In this document: in pieces, positions 27,338 to 35,017 of the stretch
Layout: each line of letters starts with the position of its first letter
Numbering within the stretch: the stretch's first letter is position 1
Assembly: GCA_002418885.1 (NCBI GenBank)
Contig: DIEZ01000016.1
Span: 30,670-65,686 of the forward strand
Direction: 5' to 3'
Source of the DNA: Syntrophaceae bacterium UBA5761
Lineage (GTDB): Bacteria > Desulfobacterota > Syntrophia > Syntrophales > UBA4778
Length of the DNA: 35,017 bases
Made by a program: the position numbers and the translations under genes
Notes under the pieces: generated by a model
The model's input: only the letters and a program-made list of their open reading frames with translations
Told to the model about the DNA's origin: nothing
The model's database searches: none

Positions 27338-27679
27338 AGTGTATAATTTCCTCCTTTTTTAAGATACTGTTCTCATCGAAACTTCCACACCCCTTTGTGC
27401 TAAACATAGACCTCACCAATTAAGGAAAAACAGTGTCATTTATCCCCGGACAGGATCCCCCCTTTCCTATTTGAGTGTCGCTCGGTTTGGCTGTAATGAC
27501 CGTAACTGCGCAGAAAGACGGATAGTTACGGTATAACCAGAGGTTTAGACAATGATAAATCAACAATTGGCGTTTGTCTTCGGTCGAAAACGTCGAGATA
27601 AATACTGTGCCGAAAAATTTGGACAGAGTGTTGAGTTGCAGGGGGGAAAAGAGGATAAGAAAAGCCCGGTGGTGGAGAT

Positions 27680-27736
27680 TTGAGGAGGAAGTACACGCCG
27701 TCATTCATAGCAAAAGTTTCGTTCGAGGTCATTGAG
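27680..27736 (+). pseudogene. Possible IS3-type transposase OrfA N-terminal remnant
   Basis: The plus-strand frame encodes RRKYTPSFIAKVSFEVIE, which resembles the start of IS3-family OrfA proteins (RRKYTPEFKAKVALEAI pattern). The similarity ends after about 18 residues and no OrfB, terminal repeats or target duplication are visible. It is best read as an eroded fragment or chance similarity. Confidence 0.25.
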
Positions 27737-27916
27737 GATTCGAGTTCTGTAATAACGATCGTCCCGTTCCGCAGAAAGGCAACGGGCGGAAGTTCGCTAT
27801 GTAGAACAACGCGGTTCAAGGGGTACGAAGACATGGATAAAAGCATAAAAAAAGCCCCAAGGCGGGATTGTGACGTAATTTTTCAAAAAACTGACTCGAT
27901 AATAAACCTTATTTTT

Positions 27917-27945
27917 ATACTAGTTCTTATAACCTTTTATGTCAA
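27917..27945 (-). promoter_or_regulatory. Candidate promoter toward the CoA-hydrolase/transferase gene
   Basis: On the minus strand TTGACA (27945-27940) and TAGTAT (27922-27917) are 17 nt apart. If used for the CoA-transferase gene, the leader would be about 570 nt; a closer promoter was not found. Confidence 0.35.
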
Positions 27946-28139
27946 GGAAAAAAGCTGACGGGATGATACACAACATATTGTGGTCCCCTTTGCAGGGAAT
28001 ACATTTTGTTGTATTTTTCCTTTACAAAGACCATTTATTCTGCTAAATCCTTGAGGGTAAGTTATACGAAAAACGGTTCTCTCATGTCAATCCCGGTAAG
28101 AACCAAGATTCTTCAAAACCACCTTTTCCGTCTCGATGA

Positions 28140-28170
28140 TTGACAACGGCCGAAAATTTTACGATATGAT
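28140..28170 (+). promoter_or_regulatory. Candidate promoter for smc
   Basis: TTGACA at 28140-28145 and TATGAT at 28165-28170 are separated by 19 nt, slightly long. Initiation would fall near 28177, just before the AGAGAGG ribosome-binding site of smc. Confidence 0.45.
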
Positions 28171-28191
28171 GCGGGAAGAGAGGCTCCCCGA

Positions 28192-31100
28192 ATGAAGCTC
28201 AAGAAACTGGAAATCCTGGGGTTCAAGTCCTTCCGAGACAGGACGGTCTTGGATTTTTCCAGTGGAATCAGCGCGATCGTCGGTCCCAACGGGTGCGGCA
28301 AGAGCAACATCGTCGACGCTATCCGCTGGGTCATGGGGGAGCAGAGCGCCAGACTCCTGAGGGGGAAGAAGATGGAGGATGTCATCTTCAACGGGAGCGA
28401 CGAGGCGCCGCCCGTGAATATGGCCGAGGTGTCGGTCGTGCTCGCCGACGACGGCCGCGGGTTTCCCGGCACCTACAGCGAATGCACCGAGGTGATGGTA
28501 ACCCGGCGCGTCTTTCGTGAGGGGGAAAGCGAGTATTTCATCAACAAAGTCCCCTGTCGGCTCATCGATGTCCGCGAATTTTTTATGGATACGGGTGTCG
28601 GCGCCCGTACTTATTCCCTCGTCGAACAGAACAGCATCGCCGACCTCGTCGAAGCGAAGCCTGAAGACAGACGCATCTTCATCGAGGAGGCGGCGGGCAT
28701 ACGGAAATACAGAAGCCGGAAAGAGGCGGCGACCCGGAAGATGGAGGCCACCCGCCAGAACCTGGATCGCTTGACCGGCATAATCCGGGAAGTAAAATCC
28801 CAGTTGAACGCCGTTTCCCGGCAGGCGAAACGCGCCGAGCGTTACAAGGCCCTGAAACAGGAGCTTAAAGAAGCCGAACTGGCCCTAAGTCTTCATCGCT
28901 ATTCCCTTCTCCGCGAAAAAATCGAAGAGATCAGAAAAGCTAACGAAGTATTGAACGCGCAAGATGTCGCAATCAGGACAAAACTTCGACGGATAGAGGC
29001 CTCGACCGAGTCGCTGCGCGCCGAACTGGCGGTCAGCGAAAGAACCTTGCAAGAACTGCAGGAAAAAACCTACCGGACGAAAAACAGCATCGGCTACAAG
29101 GAACAGAACCTCGAGTTTCTGAGGGTAAAGCTCGGCGATCTCGAAAAGCGAAAGGCGAAGGACCTGGCCGACACCGAATCCCTCAAGGAACGCCTGAAGA
29201 GGTTTGAGAGGGAGGTCTCATCCCTCGAGTCCCAACTCGTGGAATTATCTGAAAAAGCTGCGGAAGTTAGAGCGGCCATCGTTGATAAACAACGGAAAGC
29301 GGCCGCCATGAGAAAGGACGACCGTGCCCTACAGGAGGAGATCGAGGGGAAGAAAAACGCCCACGTAGAGATACTGACTGAAAACGCACGCCTCAAGAAC
29401 ATGGCCGCCTCCTACGCAAGGGGTGTGGAGGACCTCAAAAGACGGGTGGAGCGCGAAGAAAAGGATATCGAGGAAAACACGAGACGGCTCGGCGAGATAG
29501 AATCATCCCTCTCCAAACTGCGCACTAAGATGAAAGAGAAAGAAGCTTATTCCGAGGGCCTGAAGGATAAACAAGACGCCCTTGTCTCGATGCTGAGCGA
29601 GAAGAGGAAGGCCCTCAGGGAGAGCGAAGAAAACATCGTCTACCTCAAAGAGGAGAAAGGAAAGAAAACGGCCCGTCTTTCTTCACTCAAAGAATTTCAC
29701 GAGGGGTACCTATGGTGCAGCGAGGCCACCCGGTCGATCATGAAAGACAAGGACCAGATCCTCGCATTCGGCGCCGTCCACGGCCTCGTTGCCGACCACG
29801 TCGAAGTCCCCCGGGAATATGAAGTTGCCGTCGAGGCCGTGCTGGGTGAAAAGCTCCAGTACGTGGTCGTCAGGAGCCAGGAAGACGGCATCCAGGCCAT
29901 CGATTACCTGAAAGCCAACTCGACGGGAAGAGGCAGTTTCATCCCCTTAGAGGTGCGGGGCCGCGCGGCGGCAGAGACCCCCGGCTATCTCGCCGGCGCG
30001 GTGAAGCTCATCGACCGGGTGAAGGTCAAAGAAGATTTCCAGAAAATCGCCGATTATCTCCTGGGCGACGTCCTTCTCATCCCGAACCTGGAGACGGGCC
30101 TTTCTCTCTGGCGGAGGAATGGCTTCAGCGGGACCTTCGTCACGCCCGACGGCGACATCATCACCCCTCACGGTGTCCTGACGGGCGGTAACGGCGCAGG
30201 CACCGAGAGCAGTCTCCTGCGAAATAAAAGGGAAATCTCAGAATTGGAACAGGAGCTTGAGCGTTTCGAGGCCCATCTCGACGAGGAGAATGTCCGCAGG
30301 GACGGCCTAAGGGACGGTATCCGGCAAGGTGAAGAAGAACTGGAGCGCATCAAAACGGAACAACGTGGCCTTGAGCTCTCGCTCCACAACGGCCTCAAGG
30401 ACATAGAAGGCCTCGAAAAGGAGGTTGGCTGGGTAGAGAAGAGGCTCAACGTCCTTCGCTTCAACCGTGATAACCTCGTAGCCGAAGGAGCTCAGGCTGC
30501 GGAAAAAATCAGCTCCCTGGAAAGTGAAATCGCCGCGAACGAAGAAAAGTGTCGGAAAGCGGAAGAGGCCATCACCGCTTTGAAGGAAAGGGGTGAACAA
30601 TCGAGAAAGGCCCTCGAAAACCTGGAACGTGAATTGACCGAAAGGATGGTCCTTCTCAAGTCTCTCGAAGAGAAAGAGACGTCCTGCCGTTCCAACCTCG
30701 AGCGCCTGCAAATGGAGGCGGACGGCCTGGAAGATGAAATCGCCGCGAAAGCGGCCGACATCGAGTTCTGCGACCGGGAGTTCCTGGAGACAACCCGTAA
30801 GGTCGAAGAGGAGCGGGAAGAACTGAAATCCCTTTACGAGGCCGGCCGGCAGATGGAGCAGGAACTGGACGAACAAACGGTCTCCCATCGGGCGAAAGAG
30901 GACGCCTTGAGAGGCGGGGAGGCGGAAAACCGGGAGACAAGGCAGGAGCTCGAAAAACTGGTCACCGAGACGCGTGACCTCCAGATGGAGTTGCAGGGTC
31001 TGCGTTTCCAGGCGGAGGCCTTGAAAAGGAACACGCAGGAGAAGTACAACGCCGACCTCGACGGTATGGCCGCCGGGTTCCGGAGGCTCGACGACGGGCA

Positions 31101-31746
31101 GGTCGCGGAGTTGACGGAGAAGATCGCCGCCAACACGAAGGCGATAGAGGAGTTCGGAGAGGTCAACCTCCTGGCGTTGAGCGAACACAACGTCCTGAAG
31201 GAGCGGTACGACTTTCTCACGGCCCAGGTCGCCGACCTGAACCGCTCTCTCGAATCCCTCCAACAGACGATCTCCCGGATAAACCGGGTGTCACGACAGC
31301 GGTTCTCCGAGACCTTCGAGGCGGTAAATGCCCGCTTCAAAGAGGTATTCCCGAAACTCTTCCCGGGAGGACGGGGCGAGCTCAGGTTGACCGATGAGTC
31401 GGACCTGCTCGAGACGGGCGTCGATATCGACATCCGCACCCCGGGGAAAAAGACCCAGAACGTCATGCTGCTCTCTGGGGGCGAAAAGTCACTCTCCGCG
31501 GTAGCCCTCATCTTCGGCATCATCCTGTACCGGCCTACTCCCTTCCTGATCCTCGACGAGGTGGATGCGGCCCTCGACGACTCGAACGTCTCTCTCTTCA
31601 ACAAGCTTCTCTCGGAGATCGCCGGAGACTCCCAGATCATCATCATTACCCACAACAAGAAGACCATGGAAGTGGCGAACAGCCTTTACGGCGTCACGAT
31701 GGAAAAGAGCGGCATATCCACGCTTGTCTCCGTCACCATGAATTAA
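28192..31746 (+). CDS. smc: Chromosome segregation protein SMC
   Basis: This is the core ATPase of the condensin-like SMC-ScpAB complex. The 1184-residue length is standard. The N-terminal head has Walker A GPNGCGKSNIVDAI at about 31-44. Long coiled coils cover about 170-510 and 690-1030, and the hinge lies at about 510-680 (AFGAVHGLVADHVEVP, GRGSFIPLE, LTGGNGAG). The C-terminal head has the signature LLSGGEKSLSAVALIFGI at about 1092 and Walker B FLILDEVDAALDDSNV at about 1117. ATG 28192 starts MKLKKLEILGFKSF, the usual N-terminus. It is followed at 6-27 bp by ftsY, a common arrangement. Confidence 0.97.
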   Translation: MKLKKLEILGFKSFRDRTVLDFSSGISAIVGPNGCGKSNIVDAIRWVMGEQSARLLRGKKMEDVIFNGSDEAPPVNMAEVSVVLADDGRGFPGTYSECTEVMVTRRVFREGESEYFINKVPCRLIDVREFFMDTGVGARTYSLVEQNSIADLVEAKPEDRRIFIEEAAGIRKYRSRKEAATRKMEATRQNLDRLTGIIREVKSQLNAVSRQAKRAERYKALKQELKEAELALSLHRYSLLREKIEEIRKANEVLNAQDVAIRTKLRRIEASTESLRAELAVSERTLQELQEKTYRTKNSIGYKEQNLEFLRVKLGDLEKRKAKDLADTESLKERLKRFEREVSSLESQLVELSEKAAEVRAAIVDKQRKAAAMRKDDRALQEEIEGKKNAHVEILTENARLKNMAASYARGVEDLKRRVEREEKDIEENTRRLGEIESSLSKLRTKMKEKEAYSEGLKDKQDALVSMLSEKRKALRESEENIVYLKEEKGKKTARLSSLKEFHEGYLWCSEATRSIMKDKDQILAFGAVHGLVADHVEVPREYEVAVEAVLGEKLQYVVVRSQEDGIQAIDYLKANSTGRGSFIPLEVRGRAAAETPGYLAGAVKLIDRVKVKEDFQKIADYLLGDVLLIPNLETGLSLWRRNGFSGTFVTPDGDIITPHGVLTGGNGAGTESSLLRNKREISELEQELERFEAHLDEENVRRDGLRDGIRQGEEELERIKTEQRGLELSLHNGLKDIEGLEKEVGWVEKRLNVLRFNRDNLVAEGAQAAEKISSLESEIAANEEKCRKAEEAITALKERGEQSRKALENLERELTERMVLLKSLEEKETSCRSNLERLQMEADGLEDEIAAKAADIEFCDREFLETTRKVEEEREELKSLYEAGRQMEQELDEQTVSHRAKEDALRGGEAENRETRQELEKLVTETRDLQMELQGLRFQAEALKRNTQEKYNADLDGMAAGFRRLDDGQVAELTEKIAANTKAIEEFGEVNLLALSEHNVLKERYDFLTAQVADLNRSLESLQQTISRINRVSRQRFSETFEAVNARFKEVFPKLFPGGRGELRLTDESDLLETGVDIDIRTPGKKTQNVMLLSGGEKSLSAVALIFGIILYRPTPFLILDEVDAALDDSNVSLFNKLLSEIAGDSQIIIITHNKKTMEVANSLYGVTMEKSGISTLVSVTMN

Positions 31747-31773
31747 ACCGGATTGGAGCGAAAAAGGATTCCT

Positions 31774-32706
31774 GTGTTCAAGAAAAAAGAAGGAGGCGGT
31801 TTTTTTGACCGCCTGAAAACAGGGCTGGAGAAGACGAGAAAGACCCTCGCTTCTGGCATCGAGGCCGTCATCTTCGGCGAAAGGGCCATCGACAGCAACC
31901 TTTATGAAGAGCTCGAAGCCGTCCTGGTCGGCGCCGACGTCGGGGCGGTCTTCGCTAACGAGCTCATCGATGAAATAAAAGAAGAGGTAAAGAGGAAGGA
32001 GCTCAACAACCCCGCCGCCCTGAAACACATCCTGATGGAGCGGATGGCCGGCATCCTGAGGTCGGTCGACAAACCCCTCGAACTACCGGAAAACGGCCCC
32101 TATACGGTCATGGTCATCGGGGTCAACGGAACCGGTAAGACGACGACCATCGGCAAGCTGGCCCACTATTTCAGGGAGGAGAACCGCTCGGTCATGCTCG
32201 TTGCCGCCGACACCTTCCGGGCCGCCGCCATCGAGCAGTTAGAGGTCTGGTCGAAGAGGGCCGGGGCATCGTTCGTCAAACAGAAAATGGGGTCCGACCC
32301 TTCTTCAGTCGTTTTCGACGCCGTCAAGGCCGCCCTCAATCGCAAAACGGACGTCATGCTCATCGATACGGCGGGGAGGCTCCACACCAAGTCCAACCTG
32401 ATGGAAGAACTGAAGAAGATGAAGAGGGTCATGGGACGCGAACTGCCCGGCTCTCCCCATGAAGTCCTTCTCGTCCTCGACGCAACGACGGGACAGAACG
32501 CCGTCGTGCAGGCCAAGATGTTCAACGAAGAGGTCGGGGTGACGGGCATCGTCCTCACCAAGCTCGACGGGACGTCGAAAGGGGGCATCGTCGTGAGGAT
32601 CACCAATGAACTGAATATCCCAGTTCGCTTCATCGGGATAGGCGAAGGCATCGACGACCTGCGGCCCTTCGACGGCGAGGAGTTCGTGAAGGCAATCTTC
32701 GAATGA
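31774..32706 (+). CDS. ftsY: Signal recognition particle receptor FtsY
   Basis: This GTPase docks SRP-ribosome complexes at the membrane. The NG domain is complete: N-domain helices (FFDRLKTGLEKTRKTLASGI), G1 GVNGTGKTTTIGKLA at about 116-130, ADTFRAAAIEQL, DTAGR at about 198, TKLDGTSKGG at about 262 and the closing GIGEGIDDLRPFDGEEFVKA. At 310 residues it lacks the long acidic A-domain of E. coli FtsY, as in many bacteria; the basic MFKKKEGGG start may serve as membrane anchor. GTG 31774 is preferred over the in-frame TTG 31753 because AAAAGGA lies 5 nt upstream. Confidence 0.95.
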   Translation: MFKKKEGGGFFDRLKTGLEKTRKTLASGIEAVIFGERAIDSNLYEELEAVLVGADVGAVFANELIDEIKEEVKRKELNNPAALKHILMERMAGILRSVDKPLELPENGPYTVMVIGVNGTGKTTTIGKLAHYFREENRSVMLVAADTFRAAAIEQLEVWSKRAGASFVKQKMGSDPSSVVFDAVKAALNRKTDVMLIDTAGRLHTKSNLMEELKKMKRVMGRELPGSPHEVLLVLDATTGQNAVVQAKMFNEEVGVTGIVLTKLDGTSKGGIVVRITNELNIPVRFIGIGEGIDDLRPFDGEEFVKAIFE

Positions 32707-32713
32707 GCGCTCC

Positions 32714-33355
32714 ATGGGGAAGATATTCGCCACAGGCGATATCCACGGCTGCCTCAACAAGTTGGAGGACCTCATGGATGTCGTAGAAGCGGATCGCGAC
32801 GAGGATACGCTCGTCTTCCTGGGGGACTACATAGACCGGGGTCCCGATTCCTTTGGGGTCGTGGAATTCGTCCTGAACCTTCAGGCGACTTATCGGAACG
32901 TCGTCTGCCTGCGCGGTAACCACGAGGATATGTTCCTCGACTACGTCCTCAAGCAGAAAAACCGGGACCTCTATTTCTATAACGGCGGAAGATACACCCT
33001 GAGGTCTTACAGCCTCGACCCCGATTTACTGCCGAACGAATCGGACATCCCCGAACGGCATATGGATTTCTTCAAGCCCCTACCTTACTACTGGGAGACG
33101 GAAGACTACATCTTCGTCCATGCGGGGCTTCGACCCGGCAGACCCCTCGAACGCCAAGACAAAGACGACATGGTCTGGATACGGGGCGAGTTCATTTTCG
33201 CGCGCTGCGACTTCGGGAAGACGGTGATATTCGGCCACACCCCCTTTTCAGTGCCCTTTATCGAAGACCGCCGCATCGGAATAGACACCGGGGCGGCCTA
33301 CAGCGGCCCCCTCACCTGCCTGGAACTGCCGGCGAAAAAGTTCCACCAGGTCTGA
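32714..33355 (+). CDS. PPP-family serine/threonine phosphatase-like metallophosphoesterase
   Basis: The 213-residue protein has the three signature motifs of PPP phosphatases: GDIHG (residues 8-12), GDYIDRGPDS (about 37-46) and RGNHEDMF (about 70-77). Metal-binding His residues follow later (FVHAGLRPG and FGHTPF). The small size matches bacterial PrpA/PrpB or diadenosine-tetraphosphatase-like members, so the substrate may be phosphoprotein or a nucleotide. It starts 7 bp after ftsY and ends 5 bp before ftcD, so it is probably cotranscribed. No cognate kinase lies nearby. Confidence 0.9.
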   Translation: MGKIFATGDIHGCLNKLEDLMDVVEADRDEDTLVFLGDYIDRGPDSFGVVEFVLNLQATYRNVVCLRGNHEDMFLDYVLKQKNRDLYFYNGGRYTLRSYSLDPDLLPNESDIPERHMDFFKPLPYYWETEDYIFVHAGLRPGRPLERQDKDDMVWIRGEFIFARCDFGKTVIFGHTPFSVPFIEDRRIGIDTGAAYSGPLTCLELPAKKFHQV

Positions 33356-33360
33356 CCGCG

Positions 33361-34248
33361 ATGAAGCTCCTCGAGTGCATCCCCAACATCAGCGAAGGAA
33401 AGGATAGGGGCAAGATAGACGCCGTCGCCGCGGTGATCTCCGGTGCCGAAGGCGTCAAGCTCCTCGACATTTGCCGGGACCCCGACCATCACCGGACGGT
33501 CTTCACCTTCATCGGCCCCCCCGGGGAGCTGGAAAAGGTAGCCCTGGCGGCGCTCGGCAGGGCGCTCAAGCTGATCGACATGCGGGAACACCGGGGCGTC
33601 CATCCCCGGATCGGCGCCGTGGACGTCGTCCCCTTCGTCCCCCTCGCGGGCTCGGACATGGAGGACGCCGTGGAGGCCGCCCATTCCTTCGGCCGCCGTT
33701 TCGCCGAAACGTACCGCGTCCCGGTGTATTTCTACGGAGAAGCGGCCCTCAGACCGGAGCGCCGTGAGCTGCCCTCGGTACGCCGTGGCGGCTACGAGTC
33801 GCTCGAAGCGAGGTTGAAAGACCCCCACTGGAGGCCCGATGCGGGACCGGCCGAATTCGACCCCCGTTCCGGTGCCGCGGCGGTCGGCGCGAGGGTGCCC
33901 TTGATCGCCTTCAACGTGAACCTCAGGAGCGGCGACGTCGAGGCGGCAAAAAGAATCGCCCGCGCGGTCCGCCATTCGAGCGGCGGCCTCAGTCATGTCA
34001 GGGCCATAGGCGTCCTACTCAAGAGCAGGGGTATCGCCCAGGTGTCGATGAACCTGACCGATTACAGGGTCACGCCTGTCTCGAAGGCCTTCGCTGCGGT
34101 GAAGGAAGAGGCATTGAAACTGGGCATAAACGTCCTCGAGTCCGAACTCGTCGGGTTGATCCCCGAAGCCGCCCTCGAGGGCGTCAGGGCCGAGGATATC
34201 GTGCTATCGAATTTCCGAGAAGAATGTATCTTAGAAAGGCATCTTTAA
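33361..34248 (+). CDS. ftcD: Glutamate formimidoyltransferase
   Basis: This enzyme transfers the formimino group of formiminoglutamate to tetrahydrofolate. The 295-residue product equals the transferase half of FTCD: LLECIPNISEGKDRGKIDAV at the N-terminus, DPDHHRTVFTFIG, HRGVHPRIGAVDVVPFVPL with the catalytic His region, and VSMNLTDYRVTPVSKAF near 230. No cyclodeaminase domain is fused or nearby, and no hut genes are seen, so its pathway here (histidine breakdown, or glycine/purine one-carbon metabolism) is open. ATG 33361 follows the phosphatase by 5 bp. Confidence 0.93.
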   Translation: MKLLECIPNISEGKDRGKIDAVAAVISGAEGVKLLDICRDPDHHRTVFTFIGPPGELEKVALAALGRALKLIDMREHRGVHPRIGAVDVVPFVPLAGSDMEDAVEAAHSFGRRFAETYRVPVYFYGEAALRPERRELPSVRRGGYESLEARLKDPHWRPDAGPAEFDPRSGAAAVGARVPLIAFNVNLRSGDVEAAKRIARAVRHSSGGLSHVRAIGVLLKSRGIAQVSMNLTDYRVTPVSKAFAAVKEEALKLGINVLESELVGLIPEAALEGVRAEDIVLSNFREECILERHL

Positions 34249-34255
34249 CGTCCGA

Positions 34256-34284
34256 TTGACAGATTTTCCGAATCGTGCTAAACG
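34256..34284 (+). promoter_or_regulatory. Candidate promoter for tRNA-Arg
   Basis: TTGACA (34256-34261), a 17-nt spacer and TAAACG (34279-34284) with an upstream TGC extension would start transcription about 18 nt before the tRNA. Confidence 0.5.
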
Positions 34285-34309
34285 CCTAAGCCTGCCGATA
34301 AAACCGTGT

Positions 34310-34386
34310 GCCCCCGTAGCTCAGCAGGATAGAGCACCAGATTCCTAATCTGGGTGTCCCGCGTTCGAATCGCGGCGGGGGTACCA
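34310..34386 (+). tRNA. tRNA-Arg(CCT)
   Basis: A full cloverleaf is seen: acceptor GCCCCCG / CGGGGGT (first pair G-U), D-arm GCTC-AGCAGGATA-GAGC, anticodon arm CCAGA-TTCCTAA-TCTGG with anticodon CCT, variable loop GTGTC, T-arm CCGCG-TTCGAAT-CGCGG, discriminator A and encoded CCA at 34384-34386. Confidence 0.95.
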
Positions 34387-34469
34387 GTGTTTTCAATAAG
34401 TTGGAAATCCGACTTGCCAACAACTCACCGCCTTCTATAACGATGAAGAGGGCATGGTACGAATACAGC

Positions 34470-34961
34470 TCACCAGTCAATCCCTTGCTTTCTCAAAAAA
34501 TTCTGTGCTACTTCATTGCCTAATCGCGCGGCAATTTTTAAATCCCTGACAGCCTGCTCAAAGTTGCCAAGTTTGTAATATGCGATACCGCGAAAAGTAT
34601 AAGCCGCTGCGTCTTTTGGGTCTAATTCTATGGCCCTGGTAAAGGCCTCTATTGATCCATTATAATTTCCCGATTGGTATAATGAGACTCCCCTCCGGAA
34701 CCATTCGATTGCATCGAGTCTTCTTATGCCCTGCGTGTATTCTTCCTGCTTCTTTTCTTTCAAGCCTTCTGCTGTCTTGAGTTCATCCTTCAACCGTTTG
34801 TTTTCTGCGAGCAGGGCATCGGCCCGTTTCTTGACCTCTTCCAGTTCCTTCGCTTTCTCCCGGTCCTTCCTGAGGGAATCGAGGGATTTGACGACATCAT
34901 CCGGGTTGGCGGCGACCCTGGCCCTGAGCCAGTAGGTCTTCCCGTCCCAGCGTTCGCCCAT
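34470..34961 (-). CDS. Coiled-coil/TPR protein, 5'-incomplete and probably frameshifted
   Basis: The visible 163 residues consist of an N-terminal stretch (ERWDGKTYWLRARVAANPDD), a charged coiled coil at about residues 25-75 (KAKELEEVKKRADALLAENK) and two or three TPR units (AIEWFRRGVSLYQSGNYNGS, AFTRAIELDPKDAAAYTFRG, IAYYKLGNFEQAVRDLKIAA). Related exported proteins have a TAGIV-x-E segment directly before the WDGKTY part. Here that text (QITALTVGIVMVE) is found in another frame at 34966-35017, so one base seems to be missing near 34964. The gene is AT-richer than its neighbours and its 5' part lies beyond the window. The ATG at 34961 is thus probably not the real start. Confidence 0.65.
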   Translation of the reverse strand: MGERWDGKTYWLRARVAANPDDVVKSLDSLRKDREKAKELEEVKKRADALLAENKRLKDELKTAEGLKEKKQEEYTQGIRRLDAIEWFRRGVSLYQSGNYNGSIEAFTRAIELDPKDAAAYTFRGIAYYKLGNFEQAVRDLKIAARLGNEVAQNFLRKQGIDW

Positions 34962-35017
34962 AGCTCCACCATTACTATGCCGACGGTCAGTGCGGTTATC
35001 TGGTCTTTGGTCAACTG

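Larger units (their letters stand above)
27338..28139. other. AT-richer spacer with decayed sequence, inverted repeat and possible promoters
   Basis: About 800 bp lie between the divergent CoA-transferase and smc genes. I see a 9-bp inverted repeat ACCGTAACT (27499-27507) / AGTTACGGT (27524-27532), a short transposase-like peptide remnant near 27680, and a minus-strand promoter at 27917-27945. The reading frames of 94-106 codons on either strand show no ribosome-binding site or recognisable product. The base composition is clearly poorer in GC than the flanking genes. Confidence 0.5.

Noticed and set aside
27847-27866. Seven-A run next to GCCCCAAGGCGGG, terminator-like on the minus strand
   Set aside because: The stem is only about 3 bp, too weak for an intrinsic terminator.
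34390-34425. Hairpin after tRNA-Arg (AAGTTGG / CCGACTT) as terminator
   Set aside because: No T-tract follows; the stem includes a G-U pair and overlaps another short inverted repeat.

Overview
The window is about 35 kb of GC-rich bacterial chromosome, tightly packed with genes on both strands. The gene set fits a strictly anaerobic, Gram-negative, Desulfobacterota (former Deltaproteobacteria)-like organism with syntroph-like metabolism. It has indolepyruvate:ferredoxin oxidoreductase (iorAB), a complete beta-oxidation set under a TetR regulator, an acetyl-CoA hydrolase/CoA-transferase, a SatP-type acetate carrier, an archaeal-type apgM-family protein next to homoserine dehydrogenase, and many exported TPR proteins. 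The taxon is inferred from gene content only; no rRNA is present.

Layout. 1-51: 3' end of tRNA-Pro(TGG). 99-6755 (+): dtd, a DUF1285 protein, guaB, dnaE and a UPF0280 protein, closely spaced. 6849-7796 (-): a zinc-finger-less J-protein with a structured 5' leader. 8066-17674 (-): a nearly gapless run of nine genes, recG - hom - apgM-like - ybgC-like - TPR membrane protein - iorA - iorB - exported TPR protein - exported YidD-domain protein, with a promoter in front of recG. 17770-24226 (+): a fatty-acid degradation operon, tetR - acyl-CoA dehydrogenase - hydroxyacyl-CoA dehydrogenase/enoyl-CoA hydratase fusion - thiolase, starting with three evenly spaced operator-like palindromes and ending in a strong terminator. 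24249-27945 (-): a small single-pass membrane protein not present among the obvious large ORFs, satP, and an acetyl-CoA hydrolase/transferase, each with recognisable promoter or terminator signals and separated by long AT-richer spacers. 28140-34248 (+): smc - ftsY - PPP-family phosphatase - ftcD. 34310-34386: tRNA-Arg(CCT). 34470-35017 (-): an AT-richer TPR gene that runs off the window and appears frameshifted.

Functional reading. The central 17.8-27.9 kb region looks like a carbon module. Acyl-CoA is oxidised to acetyl-CoA by the fad operon, acetyl-CoA and acetate are exchanged by the CoA-transferase, and acetate crosses the membrane through SatP. The parts most worth a second look are the triple TGACC-N3-GGTCA operator, the leader hairpin overlapping the J-protein ribosome-binding site, the TPR/YidD pair that both carry export signals, the 52-residue membrane protein with a consensus promoter, and the 19-bp palindrome covering the predicted satP -35 box. 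No CRISPR array, intact transposon or obvious defence system was seen.
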